Of a DNA stretch of 51,207 bases, positions 8,586-16,454 are shown one piece after another. The position numbers and the translations under genes are program-made. The notes beneath the pieces are model-generated. The model was not told the DNA's origin and did not search any database. It saw only the letters and a program-made list of their open reading frames with translations. Source of the DNA: a virus. The stretch's first letter is position 1. Every line of letters begins with the position of its first letter. The DNA is taken from the IMG/VR virus record IMGVR_UViG_3300007517_000146, positions 1 through 51,207 of that record; one strand, 5' to 3'.

Positions 8586-9689
8586 ATGGGTATCTTTATT
8601 GGTACCTATATGCCTATCTTAGAGAATGTACTCACACCTTATGGCCTAGCACCACACCCTTATGTGGGGACACGCGCTATGTCAACGCAAGGGGATGGTA
8701 AGTTTACCTCAGTTACTAGCGGCCCTGGTTACCTTATCACACTCACTAGGTCGCCACCCATTACTAAACAATCATGCTGTGATGTGCCCTGCCCTATACC
8801 TACTGATACCTATACCATTCCCATTGGTGTGAATCAAGCATTGATTACTACATCAGGGTCGCTCACACTCCCCGGAGGAGCGTTATGGTACCCACGTATG
8901 GGGACTGGGGTTAAGTTGTACACACACTTACCCCCCTTTACTTTCAAGTACGAGAATACTATTGATGTACCACCTTACTGGGCGGGCGCACTACTAGCAA
9001 AGGGCTGTAGCACTGATGCCGGTATAACCATACCTATCCCTTCAAGGGGGCACTATGAGGTCATAGAGAACTATAATACACAATTCTATTACGTGGATAG
9101 GGTGCCACGTGAGGCACTCCCACATAAGAGGTGTGAACTACCTAATCAGAAGGGTGCAACTATGGCGGGTGTCTATGGCTTCACATCATACCTCATATAT
9201 GATGGTAGACCCGAACTGAGCCTAGACTTAGAGGCAGTGGGTATATTAGGTGTCCCATGGTCTAGGGCGTGCATACCTTCTAATTACCAACACGCTGTGT
9301 ACTGGGAGAGATTGGCATTCCTTAGAGGGGTTATGGATTACCGTGGCTCAGTTACCGATAAGGGGGTGGCACAAATATTAGTTACCTCTAAGAGGATGCT
9401 CGAAGATCTACATTACTTAGTGCGCCGGTTAGGCGGGTGGACTCATGCCACTACATGCGGGTGCTGCGCTGATCCTTGCGGGTGGTTAGTAGATATACTA
9501 TTACCTAATGGGGAGAGCCCCTTCCACGTAACACCTACCACTTATGTACCACCTACATCTATAATCATACCCCCTTGGGTTGTGACAGATATAGAGTATA
9601 CATCAGAGGCTATAGTGGTGGGGCAAGTATCACCGGGTAGTACTTACTTTATATACCCTGACGTACTGGTTGCAGAGAGTACATCATAG
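8586..9689 (+). CDS. Hypothetical Cys-containing protein (367 aa)
   Basis: The family is not recognised. The protein is rich in Pro, Tyr and Gly and has clustered cysteines (QSCCDVPCPIPTDTY near the N-terminal quarter, and HATTCGCCADPCGWLVDILL in the C-terminal part). These could bind metal or form disulphides. ATG 8586 is preferred over the in-frame GTG at 8562 because AGGAG lies 11 bases upstream. Similar CGCC-like clusters appear in the proteins at 12708 and 50584, so these may be related virion or assembly proteins (speculation). No signal peptide or membrane segment is seen. Confidence 0.65.
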   Translation: MGIFIGTYMPILENVLTPYGLAPHPYVGTRAMSTQGDGKFTSVTSGPGYLITLTRSPPITKQSCCDVPCPIPTDTYTIPIGVNQALITTSGSLTLPGGALWYPRMGTGVKLYTHLPPFTFKYENTIDVPPYWAGALLAKGCSTDAGITIPIPSRGHYEVIENYNTQFYYVDRVPREALPHKRCELPNQKGATMAGVYGFTSYLIYDGRPELSLDLEAVGILGVPWSRACIPSNYQHAVYWERLAFLRGVMDYRGSVTDKGVAQILVTSKRMLEDLHYLVRRLGGWTHATTCGCCADPCGWLVDILLPNGESPFHVTPTTYVPPTSIIIPPWVVTDIEYTSEAIVVGQVSPGSTYFIYPDVLVAESTS

Positions 9690-9713
9690 ATGTCCAGCAT
9701 CATAGATGCAGTA
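9690..9713. repeat. 24-nt palindromic repeat, copy 1
   Basis: This segment is identical to 34217-34240 except for its three central bases. It contains the hairpin GCATC-ATA-GATGC, whereas the other copy has GCATC-TAT-GATGC, so the centre is inverted. It lies directly after the stop codon of the preceding gene. It could be a small mobile hairpin, a transcription signal or a protein-binding site. Confidence 0.7.
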
Positions 9714-9774
9714 CATGAGTACATAGTATATGGGCCGCACCCATACCTTACTAGTAATGTAATAGGTGTATGTC

Positions 9775-10182
9775 ATGGATGAATTAGATGGATGTCAGTT
9801 AAGTGTTGAGAGGTACCTATGCCTCCTACTAGATGCTACCTCTATTACCTTCCACATCGATATGTGTAGGGATAGACTGACCTTCACCCTCACAGGGCAG
9901 TGTGGTGGGACTCGGGTGTACTTCCATAACCCTATCGCCCCCCAATGTGTGAATAAGGTACATGACCTAATACAGATGTCCTACTGTAGTGGGAAGAGTA
10001 CCTGCACTAATATAACCTCCGCCCCCCTCAATGATGATGAGATAATTATGGGACTATCGCAAGCCCTCGCCCATAAGGTTGAGGAGATGGTATGTACCTG
10101 GGCAAGGGAGGATCTATATACTAGGACACAGCATTTAATACACGCCTCATTAGAGGCACAGGAGAAGTTATGCAAGAATTAA
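9775..10182 (+). CDS. Hypothetical protein (135 aa)
   Basis: The family is not recognised. It has several cysteines (RLTFTLTGQCGGTRVYF, SYCSGKSTCTN) and a helical C-terminal half (LSQALAHKVEEMVCTWARED). ATG 9775 is chosen over the in-frame GTG 9766 because an AGG lies about eight bases upstream. It overlaps the next gene by 13 bases, which implies coupled translation. Confidence 0.6.
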   Translation: MDELDGCQLSVERYLCLLLDATSITFHIDMCRDRLTFTLTGQCGGTRVYFHNPIAPQCVNKVHDLIQMSYCSGKSTCTNITSAPLNDDEIIMGLSQALAHKVEEMVCTWAREDLYTRTQHLIHASLEAQEKLCKN

Positions 10183-10853
10183 CATGTAGACAGGTCGCTT
10201 GGTTGACAGTGACCGCTAGTAATACTACAGGCCCGAAGTACCTTTATAAGAGAGATAACCTTACCTCTGCGTGGTCCCGCGCTACCAATAGTAAGAACCG
10301 TGAGGTAGAGTTCGCACTATATCAGACACTACGTAGGCAAGAGTATGTCTTAGTCAATAGGGATGGTACACCTATTACCGATGAGAAGGGGGCAGTGATA
10401 GGTAATAAACCATTACCCGCTGCTGTATTCAGCCCCACTATGGAAGATGTACAGGCCGCACTAGATAAGGTCACTGCTATGGATATGACCTCCGTACAGG
10501 ATGGTGAAGTACCTATCACGCGCCTTCTCACTCTAGAGCAGAGGATAGCGCTGATGAAGTTCACAGAGTCATTGACTGACTTACCGCGTGAACTACTCAT
10601 GGGGTATACCTTACAGGTTGCATTACATATACAGACATACACGCAGAAGGCTACACCTGATCAATCTGTACCTGAGTGGTTGCGGCCTGTCATGTCTATA
10701 TGTGACCCCACTGACTTAGGGCATATCATATCAGGCCTAGCTAAGGCTGATAAGAGTGAACTCATCTCTTTACTGAAGGAAGGGTTACCTGAAGTAATGC
10801 GCTTACAAGGTATCAGAGGTCTGTTCAGTAGTAATAATAATGCTACGCCTTAG
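10170..10853 (+). CDS. Hypothetical helical protein (227 aa)
   Basis: The family is not recognised. The N-terminal third is basic (KYLYKRDNLTSAWSRATNSK, then a Lys/Arg-rich stretch); the rest is predominantly helical. AGGAG lies five bases before ATG 10170. It overlaps both neighbours by 13-14 bases within the leader-RNA operon. The basic N-terminus could bind nucleic acid, but no motif proves it. Confidence 0.62.
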   Translation: MQELTCRQVAWLTVTASNTTGPKYLYKRDNLTSAWSRATNSKNREVEFALYQTLRRQEYVLVNRDGTPITDEKGAVIGNKPLPAAVFSPTMEDVQAALDKVTAMDMTSVQDGEVPITRLLTLEQRIALMKFTESLTDLPRELLMGYTLQVALHIQTYTQKATPDQSVPEWLRPVMSICDPTDLGHIISGLAKADKSELISLLKEGLPEVMRLQGIRGLFSSNNNATP

Positions 10854-11211
10854 TAAACACTTACTACTATGCGCGAGGGGTGTCTCTATAAGGAGCGCCC
10901 CCTTACCTGTAGTGACAGTCAGTAAGTACCTCAATGGCCCTGGTATGCGTACTAGGAGACATCTCACCCAATTAGCACAAACCATAGCACTCTCCCTATG
11001 CGGGTACTGTACGCACCCCCAATTATGGATAGCTATACGTGGTACACAGACTGGTAGAGATTGGGATAGTGTCGTACTCTTATTAGATGATGTACCCACT
11101 ATTGATTGGGTTAATCTCATACTCATTGATTACAGTAATAGGTCTGAATGGGGCCGGCCCTTAACCATATTAGTCATCAGGGAACTACAAGTATTAGCTA
11201 AGGATAAATAG
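10840..11211 (+). CDS. Hypothetical protein (123 aa)
   Basis: The family is not recognised. It has a basic N-terminal half with several Arg and Cys residues and a C-terminal alpha/beta portion (WDSVVLLLDDVPTIDWVN, RPLTILVIRELQVLAKD). It overlaps the preceding gene by 14 bases in another frame and has no clear Shine-Dalgarno, so the start is uncertain. The uninterrupted frame and the tight packing support a real gene. Confidence 0.5.
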   Translation: MLRLSKHLLLCARGVSIRSAPLPVVTVSKYLNGPGMRTRRHLTQLAQTIALSLCGYCTHPQLWIAIRGTQTGRDWDSVVLLLDDVPTIDWVNLILIDYSNRSEWGRPLTILVIRELQVLAKDK

Positions 11212-11213
11212 AC

Positions 11214-11668
11214 ATGAACTACAATGACATCAAGGATCAGGTAGTATAGATTACAGATAACTTAGAGCGACTACCTTTCAGTGCTATAGAAGAGTACTTA
11301 GGGGATCACAGAGATTGGGGCCTCACTCACTTACAATGTTCAGGGTTACTCATGAATGCTACGCACCCATCTATTAAGGTAGTGGTGCACTCTATGATCC
11401 CCATAGATAGCCGTAGGTATCATGCGTATTAGTAGACAGTACCGCTGCCTTCTTCTTTGTAGCAGCGGGTGGGTATGACTACCAGAGGAATTACATACTA
11501 GACATAGACGCATACAATACCTTCATACGTTATCTAGTGCACATAGCCATATATATAGCATTAGACTATAGTAGACAGTCACCCACGGCCGTTCAAGGGT
11601 CAGATCATGTGCCAGAGTTAGTGTGTGTGTTGGGTACACCATATTACTATGAGATATATGGAGCTATA
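11214..11668 (+). pseudogene. Decayed gene with in-frame amber stop and frameshift
   Basis: From ATG 11214 the frame reads MNYNDIKDQVV, meets TAG at 11247-11249, then stays open in the same frame (ERLPFSAIEEYLGDHRDWG and onward) to a stop at 11430-11432. A second frame is open from about 11417 and continues with coding-like sequence (FFFVAAGGYDYQRNYILDID) straight into the RNA ligase frame. The simplest reading is one ancestral gene broken by a nonsense mutation and a frameshift. Alternatives are sequencing error or recoding. The protein family is not recognised. Confidence 0.6.
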
Positions 11669-12700
11669 ATGCGTAAGTTAGCAACAGTAAGACGTGTGGC
11701 ACAAGTACTACCCATAGAGGGGGCCGACCTCATAGAACTAGCGGTAGTAGATGGGTGGCAGTGCGTCATTAAGAAGGATTCATTTAAGGCAGGTGATCTC
11801 TGCATATACTGTGAGATAGATACTGTATTACCCATCTCCGCTAACTATGAGTTCTTGAGGAAGGGGTGCTACATACAGAGAGATTGGTTGCAGACACCCA
11901 ATGGCGAGGGGTTTAGGTTACGTACGCTCCGCTTACGTAAACAAGTAAGTCAGGGGTTACTACTGACCTTAGACACCATTAGTCGATCATTGAGCGTGGG
12001 CCAAGATGTAACTGATATATTGGGTATAGTTAAATGGGAGCCGCCTGTCGCAGCTAACTTAGCGGGGCAGGTGCGTGGTAACTTCCCCAGTTATATACCT
12101 AAGACTGACCAAGAGAGGGTGCAGAATATAATGAGTAAGGTATTCTCTAGTGAGTACCTCGCGCACACCTGGGAAGCTACCCTTAAATTAGATGGCTCTA
12201 GCTGTACCTTCTTCCATAAAGATGGTGAGGTTGGTGTGTGTAGTCGTAGTGTAAACTTAAAGACTGATCAACTAGGCAATACCTTTGTTGATATGTTCCA
12301 TAAGTTACACATACCTGAATTATTACCACAGCACGGTAATATAGCTATACAAGGGGAGTTGATGGGCAATAAGATACAGGGTAATAGAGAGGGGTTCCAT
12401 ACCTTCAAGTACTACGTGTATGACGTGTGGGATATAGATAGTCAATGTTACCTAAAGAAGGGTGCACGTGACGAGATTATCTCGCACATGGGATTACAGT
12501 CAGTACCACTCCTAGATGTTGGTACTCTAGGAGAGCTAAGGTGTATCACTATACAAGATATGCTGGCGTATGTAGAGAGGCCCAGTATAAACCACCCAGT
12601 AGCTGAGGGGATAGTATTCAAGTGTATGAGTCAAGAGGATAATGTATCTCCGTATAGCTTCAAGTGCATTAGTAATACATACCTCTTACGTGAGAAGTAA
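11669..12700 (+). CDS. RNA ligase, DRB0094-like (343 aa)
   Basis: This is an ATP-dependent RNA ligase. The N-terminus MRKLATVRRVAQVLPIEGAD with DGWQCVIKK and YCEIDTVLP matches the N-terminal domain of the Deinococcus DRB0094-type ligase family. The nucleotidyltransferase core follows: motif I KLDGSS with the nucleotidylated Lys at about residue 173, GELMGNKIQG (motif IIIa region), EGIVFK (motif IV) and SFKCIS (motif V). ATG 11669 is chosen because family members begin at this sequence and GGAG lies five bases upstream; the longer open frame to 11537 belongs to the broken upstream gene. In phages such ligases repair nicked RNA, including tRNAs cut by host defences. Confidence 0.88.
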   Translation: MRKLATVRRVAQVLPIEGADLIELAVVDGWQCVIKKDSFKAGDLCIYCEIDTVLPISANYEFLRKGCYIQRDWLQTPNGEGFRLRTLRLRKQVSQGLLLTLDTISRSLSVGQDVTDILGIVKWEPPVAANLAGQVRGNFPSYIPKTDQERVQNIMSKVFSSEYLAHTWEATLKLDGSSCTFFHKDGEVGVCSRSVNLKTDQLGNTFVDMFHKLHIPELLPQHGNIAIQGELMGNKIQGNREGFHTFKYYVYDVWDIDSQCYLKKGARDEIISHMGLQSVPLLDVGTLGELRCITIQDMLAYVERPSINHPVAEGIVFKCMSQEDNVSPYSFKCISNTYLLREK

Positions 12701-12707
12701 TATCTAA

Positions 12708-13136
12708 TCACACGGCATCTCTCAGCACCCCTATCTCTACCTCGACATCCCTTAGTACACCATTGGTTATTGTCAGTACATCGGGTAGCTCACCCTCCAT
12801 AATCAATAAGGACATCTCCTTAATACCGCACCCTATATCCACTAGTACCTTGCACCCGCAGGTCACACGCACATAGAGGAATCCATACCCACCTACATCT
12901 AATGTCCTCTGCGCCCCCTTATCGAGCCATATAGTAGGTGTATCCACATTACGGAATGTACCCCCACCCCTATATAACAGACTACTAATCTTCTCATTAG
13001 TACTACATACGCCTGAACCTGTGCCCCTCCCTACCTCCATACCAAATGACCACCGTGTAGATATACCGCCACATGCCGGGCCCTGCGTGGTTATGGGGCG
13101 TGTATATGAGACCTCATCAAGGTAAATAGATGTCAT
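12708..13136 (-). CDS. Hypothetical Cys-containing protein, leftward (142 aa)
   Basis: A leftward frame fills a region with no rightward gene, between the RNA ligase and the nuclease. The protein is beta-rich (TLDVGGYGFLYVRVTCGCKV, ISSLLYRGGGTFRNVD) with clustered cysteines. ATG 13136 overlaps the start codon of the rightward nuclease gene (13135), so the two genes diverge from interlocking start codons. A GTGGGG upstream is a weak ribosome site. Its style resembles virion-associated proteins in this genome, but no family is recognised. Confidence 0.55.
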   Translation of the reverse strand: MTSIYLDEVSYTRPITTQGPACGGISTRWSFGMEVGRGTGSGVCSTNEKISSLLYRGGGTFRNVDTPTIWLDKGAQRTLDVGGYGFLYVRVTCGCKVLVDIGCGIKEMSLLIMEGELPDVLTITNGVLRDVEVEIGVLRDAV

Positions 13137-13590
13137 GAATGTATGCCCCACTGAGTATTACAATAACTGTACCAATAACTTATTGTGCCCTTTCTGTACT
13201 GTACATGGTGGGGATATACCTTTATACTCCCCCATACAGGATATAGGGCCGTACCCTATCAAGCCAGTCGGGACTGTCAAGGATAGCGCTAGACTTAAAA
13301 GGGATGGTAGACGTGCACAACGCTTAGGTACTGCCGCTGAGAGAGAGATATTCACTAGGCTCAATGGTACCCATAATGTGACCTCACAGAGTTATGATGG
13401 CACCATAAGAGGCTATAGGGCTGAGTACAAGGTCAGACTGAAAGGGGGCAGTGTATTACCTACTAAGGCCGAGTACCAGAAGGCAGTAGAGCAAGGTAAT
13501 AAGTTAATCATAGTAGAGGATAAAGTTAGTGGTATGAGTACCGTTACCATGAGCATAGAGACCTTTGAGGCATTAGTACATGATGAATAA
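13135..13590 (+). CDS. Small PD-(D/E)XK-type endonuclease candidate (151 aa)
   Basis: The likely active site is E69 (in GTAAEREIF), D88 (SYDGT) and E97-x-K99 (AEYKVRL), the pattern of PD-(D/E)XK nucleases such as Holliday-junction resolvases and restriction-like enzymes. The N-terminus has four cysteines (C4, C12 and CPFC at 18-21) that may bind zinc. The C-terminal half is a compact alpha/beta tail. It overlaps the next gene by 11 bases. It probably cuts DNA during replication, recombination or host-DNA breakdown. The motif is visible; family membership is inferred. Confidence 0.55.
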   Translation: MNVCPTEYYNNCTNNLLCPFCTVHGGDIPLYSPIQDIGPYPIKPVGTVKDSARLKRDGRRAQRLGTAAEREIFTRLNGTHNVTSQSYDGTIRGYRAEYKVRLKGGSVLPTKAEYQKAVEQGNKLIIVEDKVSGMSTVTMSIETFEALVHDE

Positions 13591-14089
13591 TATCAATACA
13601 GGTATGGTGTATTTGTATAGTACATCAACACGCTTGAGGCACCCATGCTACAGATCTATGCGTGAGGTAGCCCTTAATGTAATTAATGAATTAGAACCGA
13701 GGCATGCGTATTGCATGGGTGGTTTAGACTGGGATGGTGTATGGGGTACTATGTTATTAGAAGCTAATGTACCGTACACTTTAATACAGTTATGGCCGGG
13801 TGTAGGCAGTAGTTGGAGTAGGTGTGACCTACACTCACTAAATAAGTTAATTGATGGGGCTAATGAAGTAGTATACATTAGAGATGAAGTACGCGATAGA
13901 TATATCAGTGAGGAGGTATGGTTAGAATACTATAACTACCTATCTAATAATGTAGAGGCCCTGGCTGTAATGATGGGCCCGAGTAATACAGTCCCTAACC
14001 GTGTAGAACAAATGTGCAGTACTGCAACAGTCCCTATAATTAACTTATGGGGTAAGTACCAAGAAGAAAGGTTAGGTTGTAGTGAATAG
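13580..14089 (+). CDS. SLOG-like (YpsA/DprA-type) nucleotide-binding protein, paralogue 1
   Basis: The 169-aa protein shows the layout of SLOG Rossmann-like proteins: a helix ending ELEPRHAYCMGGLDWDGVWG (about 37-56), then LLEANVPYTLIQLWP, a short loop, HSLNKLIDGANEVVYIRDE (85-103), and a late EALAVMMGP strand. This parallels the pattern of YpsA-type proteins (Gly-x-D, 'IPyi' strand, 'adeVvyv' strand). The next gene shares the layout, so the two are tandem paralogues. GAGG lies nine bases before ATG 13580. Family members bind nucleotides or nucleotide-derived signals; a role in host takeover or anti-defence is only inferred. Confidence 0.5.
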   Translation: MMNNINTGMVYLYSTSTRLRHPCYRSMREVALNVINELEPRHAYCMGGLDWDGVWGTMLLEANVPYTLIQLWPGVGSSWSRCDLHSLNKLIDGANEVVYIRDEVRDRYISEEVWLEYYNYLSNNVEALAVMMGPSNTVPNRVEQMCSTATVPIINLWGKYQEERLGCSE

Positions 14090-14513
14090 TAAAGGGCTAG
14101 TACTTATGAGCATAGGGCCGGCCCTTATAGATATTGATACTCGACTACTATCTGCATTAGCTGAAGACCTAGTACGTGTATTAGAACCTAGCTATGGGTA
14201 CTGTGATGCGGAGGGTAGGTGGAGCATTGCATGGGGCACTGCATTAATGGAAGCCGGTATACCTTATTGCATCGCCAGACCATTTACTAACACTAAGAAG
14301 AGTACAGATACCTATAACTCACTCCTCAATAATGCAGACGGTATGTATTACGTAAGAGATGAACCTGGTGAGGGTATAGGTACAAAGGCACATATGTACA
14401 TCATAGATAAGGTACAAGCAGTAGTTGTACTAGACTTACCTTACCCGACACTAAACCTACAGTATAAGAGGTCATTAGCACTTAGCCACAGGTCTACAAG
14501 ATATACACCTTGA
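14082..14513 (+). CDS. SLOG-like nucleotide-binding protein, paralogue 2
   Basis: The 143-aa protein aligns by eye with the preceding gene: VRVLEPSYGYCDAEGRWSIA with AWGTALMEAGIPYCIARPF (about 31-68), NSLLNNADGMYYVRDEPGEG (79-98), and AVVVLDLP as the late strand. It starts at GTG 14082, overlapping the previous stop by eight bases; ATG 14106 with an upstream AAAGGG is an alternative. It is shorter than its neighbour at the C-terminus. The tandem duplication suggests two related ligands or a heterodimer. Function is not proven. Confidence 0.5.
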   Translation: MNSKGLVLMSIGPALIDIDTRLLSALAEDLVRVLEPSYGYCDAEGRWSIAWGTALMEAGIPYCIARPFTNTKKSTDTYNSLLNNADGMYYVRDEPGEGIGTKAHMYIIDKVQAVVVLDLPYPTLNLQYKRSLALSHRSTRYTP

Positions 14514-14539
14514 GTATAAGACTTTACTTAGTGTATATA
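14510..14539 (+). promoter_or_regulatory. Candidate promoter for the recombinase operon
   Basis: TTGAGT (14510-14515) is followed after 18 bases by TATATA (14534-14539), 41 bases before the recombinase ATG at 14580. This is one of the few real gaps in the rightward block. No terminator is visible for the SLOG-like genes. It is a sequence match only. Confidence 0.3.
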
Positions 14540-14579
14540 AAGTGTCTCAATCAACACGTACTTACTCATTACCAATACT

Positions 14580-15461
14580 ATGCCCCGAATATATAGCCCT
14601 ATCGGCTGCCCCACACTGGACGCACTGTGCGGGGGCGGTGTACCGCATGAATCATTAATATACATCTATGGTGGGGCCGGTCTCGGTAAGACCACACTCG
14701 CCCTAAACATGGCCCGTGCTATGGGGGGCGGTGTGTGGATAGATGCAGGCAGTAGTTTATGCCATAAGTACGCCCTACAAGAAGGGTCTGAGGATATGGT
14801 AGTTATAAACCCACACCTATTGGGTGGAGACGCTGACATCACCCTCGGGAGTGCCGTATGGCTACGACCCTTCTTGAGTGAGGTCGTAGATACCCCCAAC
14901 GTGGGGGCAGATAGCGTTAATGTATTACTACAACAGACACTCATACCCTTCATAGGTACTACACCTATCATAGTTGTGGATGACCTAACATGTCTATCAG
15001 GGACATTGGCTAGGTCACTACAATCTACTATGAAGAAGGTGGTCAGTATGTTATCAGGTAGTGGTACTACATTACTCATAACCAATCAGGTTAGACAATC
15101 TAAACATGGTACCTTACTGCCACCGGGGGGTTTATCATATGTGAAGTATGCAGACTTAGTACTGGAGTTAGGGCCGGCCTCTAAACGATTAGGTACCACC
15201 CTCAACGTAGATGTGAATATCATTAAGAGTAAAGTCGGGCCCTGCCAAGGAGTGAGAACAGTCCCCTTCTGTGATGGATTAGATTGTACACAGGATGTAC
15301 TACTGATGGCCGTTAAGAAGGGTGTGATAGAACAGAAAGGTAGTTGGTATCAGTATGGGGAGGATAATAGGCAAGGCCTTAACTCGCTGAGACAGGCGCT
15401 GACAAAGGATACAATCTATGAAATATATGGGGTACTCCGTGGCACTATTAATCGTCCTTGA
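14580..15461 (+). CDS. RecA-family recombinase (293 aa)
   Basis: This is a strand-exchange ATPase of the RecA/UvsX/RadA superfamily. Walker A is GGAGLGKTT at 31-39, Walker B is IIVVDDL at about 130-136, and LLITNQVRQS at 165-174 matches the ATPase-core segment that ends in NQxR. It is shorter than E. coli RecA (about 350 aa), as phage versions often are, and lacks an obvious long N-terminal helix domain. No Shine-Dalgarno is seen before the ATG. It overlaps the exonuclease by 44 bases. It probably acts in recombination-dependent replication and repair with the Dda-like and UvsW-like helicases encoded downstream. Confidence 0.85.
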   Translation: MPRIYSPIGCPTLDALCGGGVPHESLIYIYGGAGLGKTTLALNMARAMGGGVWIDAGSSLCHKYALQEGSEDMVVINPHLLGGDADITLGSAVWLRPFLSEVVDTPNVGADSVNVLLQQTLIPFIGTTPIIVVDDLTCLSGTLARSLQSTMKKVVSMLSGSGTTLLITNQVRQSKHGTLLPPGGLSYVKYADLVLELGPASKRLGTTLNVDVNIIKSKVGPCQGVRTVPFCDGLDCTQDVLLMAVKKGVIEQKGSWYQYGEDNRQGLNSLRQALTKDTIYEIYGVLRGTINRP

Positions 15462-16008
15462 TACAGAAACAGGTGGTTTGGATAGTAGAGAACATTCATT
15501 GCTATCAGTAGGCATGTGGACATTAGATACTGTAGCTAAGACTATCTACAACCCACTGTACTTCCTCGTGAAGGAACCCAATATAATCACTACACCGGAA
15601 GCTATGAAGGTTAATGGCCTAGACTTAGATGTAATTGATAGTCAGGGGTTAGCACCCATTGATGCCCTGAAGCGTATATGTGATTACTGCTGGGAACTGT
15701 GTAAGGTGCCACGCCCCGTAGGCCATAACGTAAGCTTCGATATGGGATTCCTACAGAGGCTGGTACGGTTAACACCTGAGCACCGCTTAAAGTTACCATT
15801 CAATTACCGTACTATAGATGTGCCCTCAATCCTGTACACAATGTACCTCACGGGTATATTACCTAGGGATATCTCATCCTCACAGAGAGCATTAGAGTAC
15901 TTTGGTATGGAGAGAGGTACAATACATAATGCACTACATGATGCTGAATGTACTGGTAAGGTGTACCTGGAGGTACTGAAACTGATAACACCAATAGACA
16001 GTAACTAA
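15418..16008 (+). CDS. DnaQ-like 3'-5' exonuclease (DEDDh)
   Basis: This is a proofreading-type exonuclease of 196 aa. Exo I is VLDTETGGLD, Exo II is VGHNVSFDMGFLQRL, and Exo III is NALHDAECTGKVYLEVL with the His-x4-Asp arrangement of DEDDh enzymes. The first ATG (15418) lies inside the recombinase gene. Internal ATG 15427 and GTG 15439 are also plausible, the latter starting right before the catalytic domain. The polymerase downstream carries its own exonuclease domain, so this enzyme may serve repair, recombination or RNA processing. Confidence 0.82.
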   Translation: MKYMGYSVALLIVLDTETGGLDSREHSLLSVGMWTLDTVAKTIYNPLYFLVKEPNIITTPEAMKVNGLDLDVIDSQGLAPIDALKRICDYCWELCKVPRPVGHNVSFDMGFLQRLVRLTPEHRLKLPFNYRTIDVPSILYTMYLTGILPRDISSSQRALEYFGMERGTIHNALHDAECTGKVYLEVLKLITPIDSN

Positions 16009-16016
16009 GGATAGCT

Positions 16017-16454
16017 ATGACACAGAAGAAGACAATTACACCCATAACAGTTGATGCTCTGATTGATAGTGGTAATGTACCGGCCATTATCTCCCGCTAC
16101 GTAGAGCTCATGCTCGATATGGAGAAGTTCAGGAAGTATCTCAGTCTTAATCCTAATATTGCTAAGGCATTGAGTAGTCTACTACCAGTACCCGCACCCA
16201 TACAGGGGGAACAATGGAGCCCATTCACACCACAGACAGGGTACGCCCCACAACCTAATGTACAAGAGCCTCTAGGTACCGTACATACTGATGTATCGCA
16301 GACATATGACTTTCCCTTGGAAGAGTATGTGGTAGGTACTAATAACGTTAACGCAGTTGACACCCCTTCTAATAAGTACTCATCACGGGATGCAGTAATT
16401 AGTATGCTACAGGGGTATCAAGGTATCGACCCTAATGGGGAGGTGACCTCATGA
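16017..16454 (+). CDS. Hypothetical protein upstream of the polymerase (145 aa)
   Basis: The family is not recognised. The N-terminal ~60 residues are helical (ITVDALIDSGNVPAIISRYV). The middle is Pro/Gln-rich and probably disordered, and the C-terminus ends in a short helix. AAGGA lies five bases before ATG 16017, and the stop overlaps the polymerase start as ATGA. The gene is coupled to the polymerase and may encode an accessory factor. Confidence 0.6.
   Translation: MTQKKTITPITVDALIDSGNVPAIISRYVELMLDMEKFRKYLSLNPNIAKALSSLLPVPAPIQGEQWSPFTPQTGYAPQPNVQEPLGTVHTDVSQTYDFPLEEYVVGTNNVNAVDTPSNKYSSRDAVISMLQGYQGIDPNGEVTS

Noticed and set aside
11152-11159. GGCCGGCC 8-mers at about 11152, 14116, 15174 and 25425
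   Set aside because: Four copies in 15 kb looked striking, but all lie inside genes and no consistent position or function is visible.
11537-11668. N-terminal extension of the RNA ligase
   Set aside because: The ligase family begins at MRKLA (11669), and the extra part belongs to the broken upstream gene.
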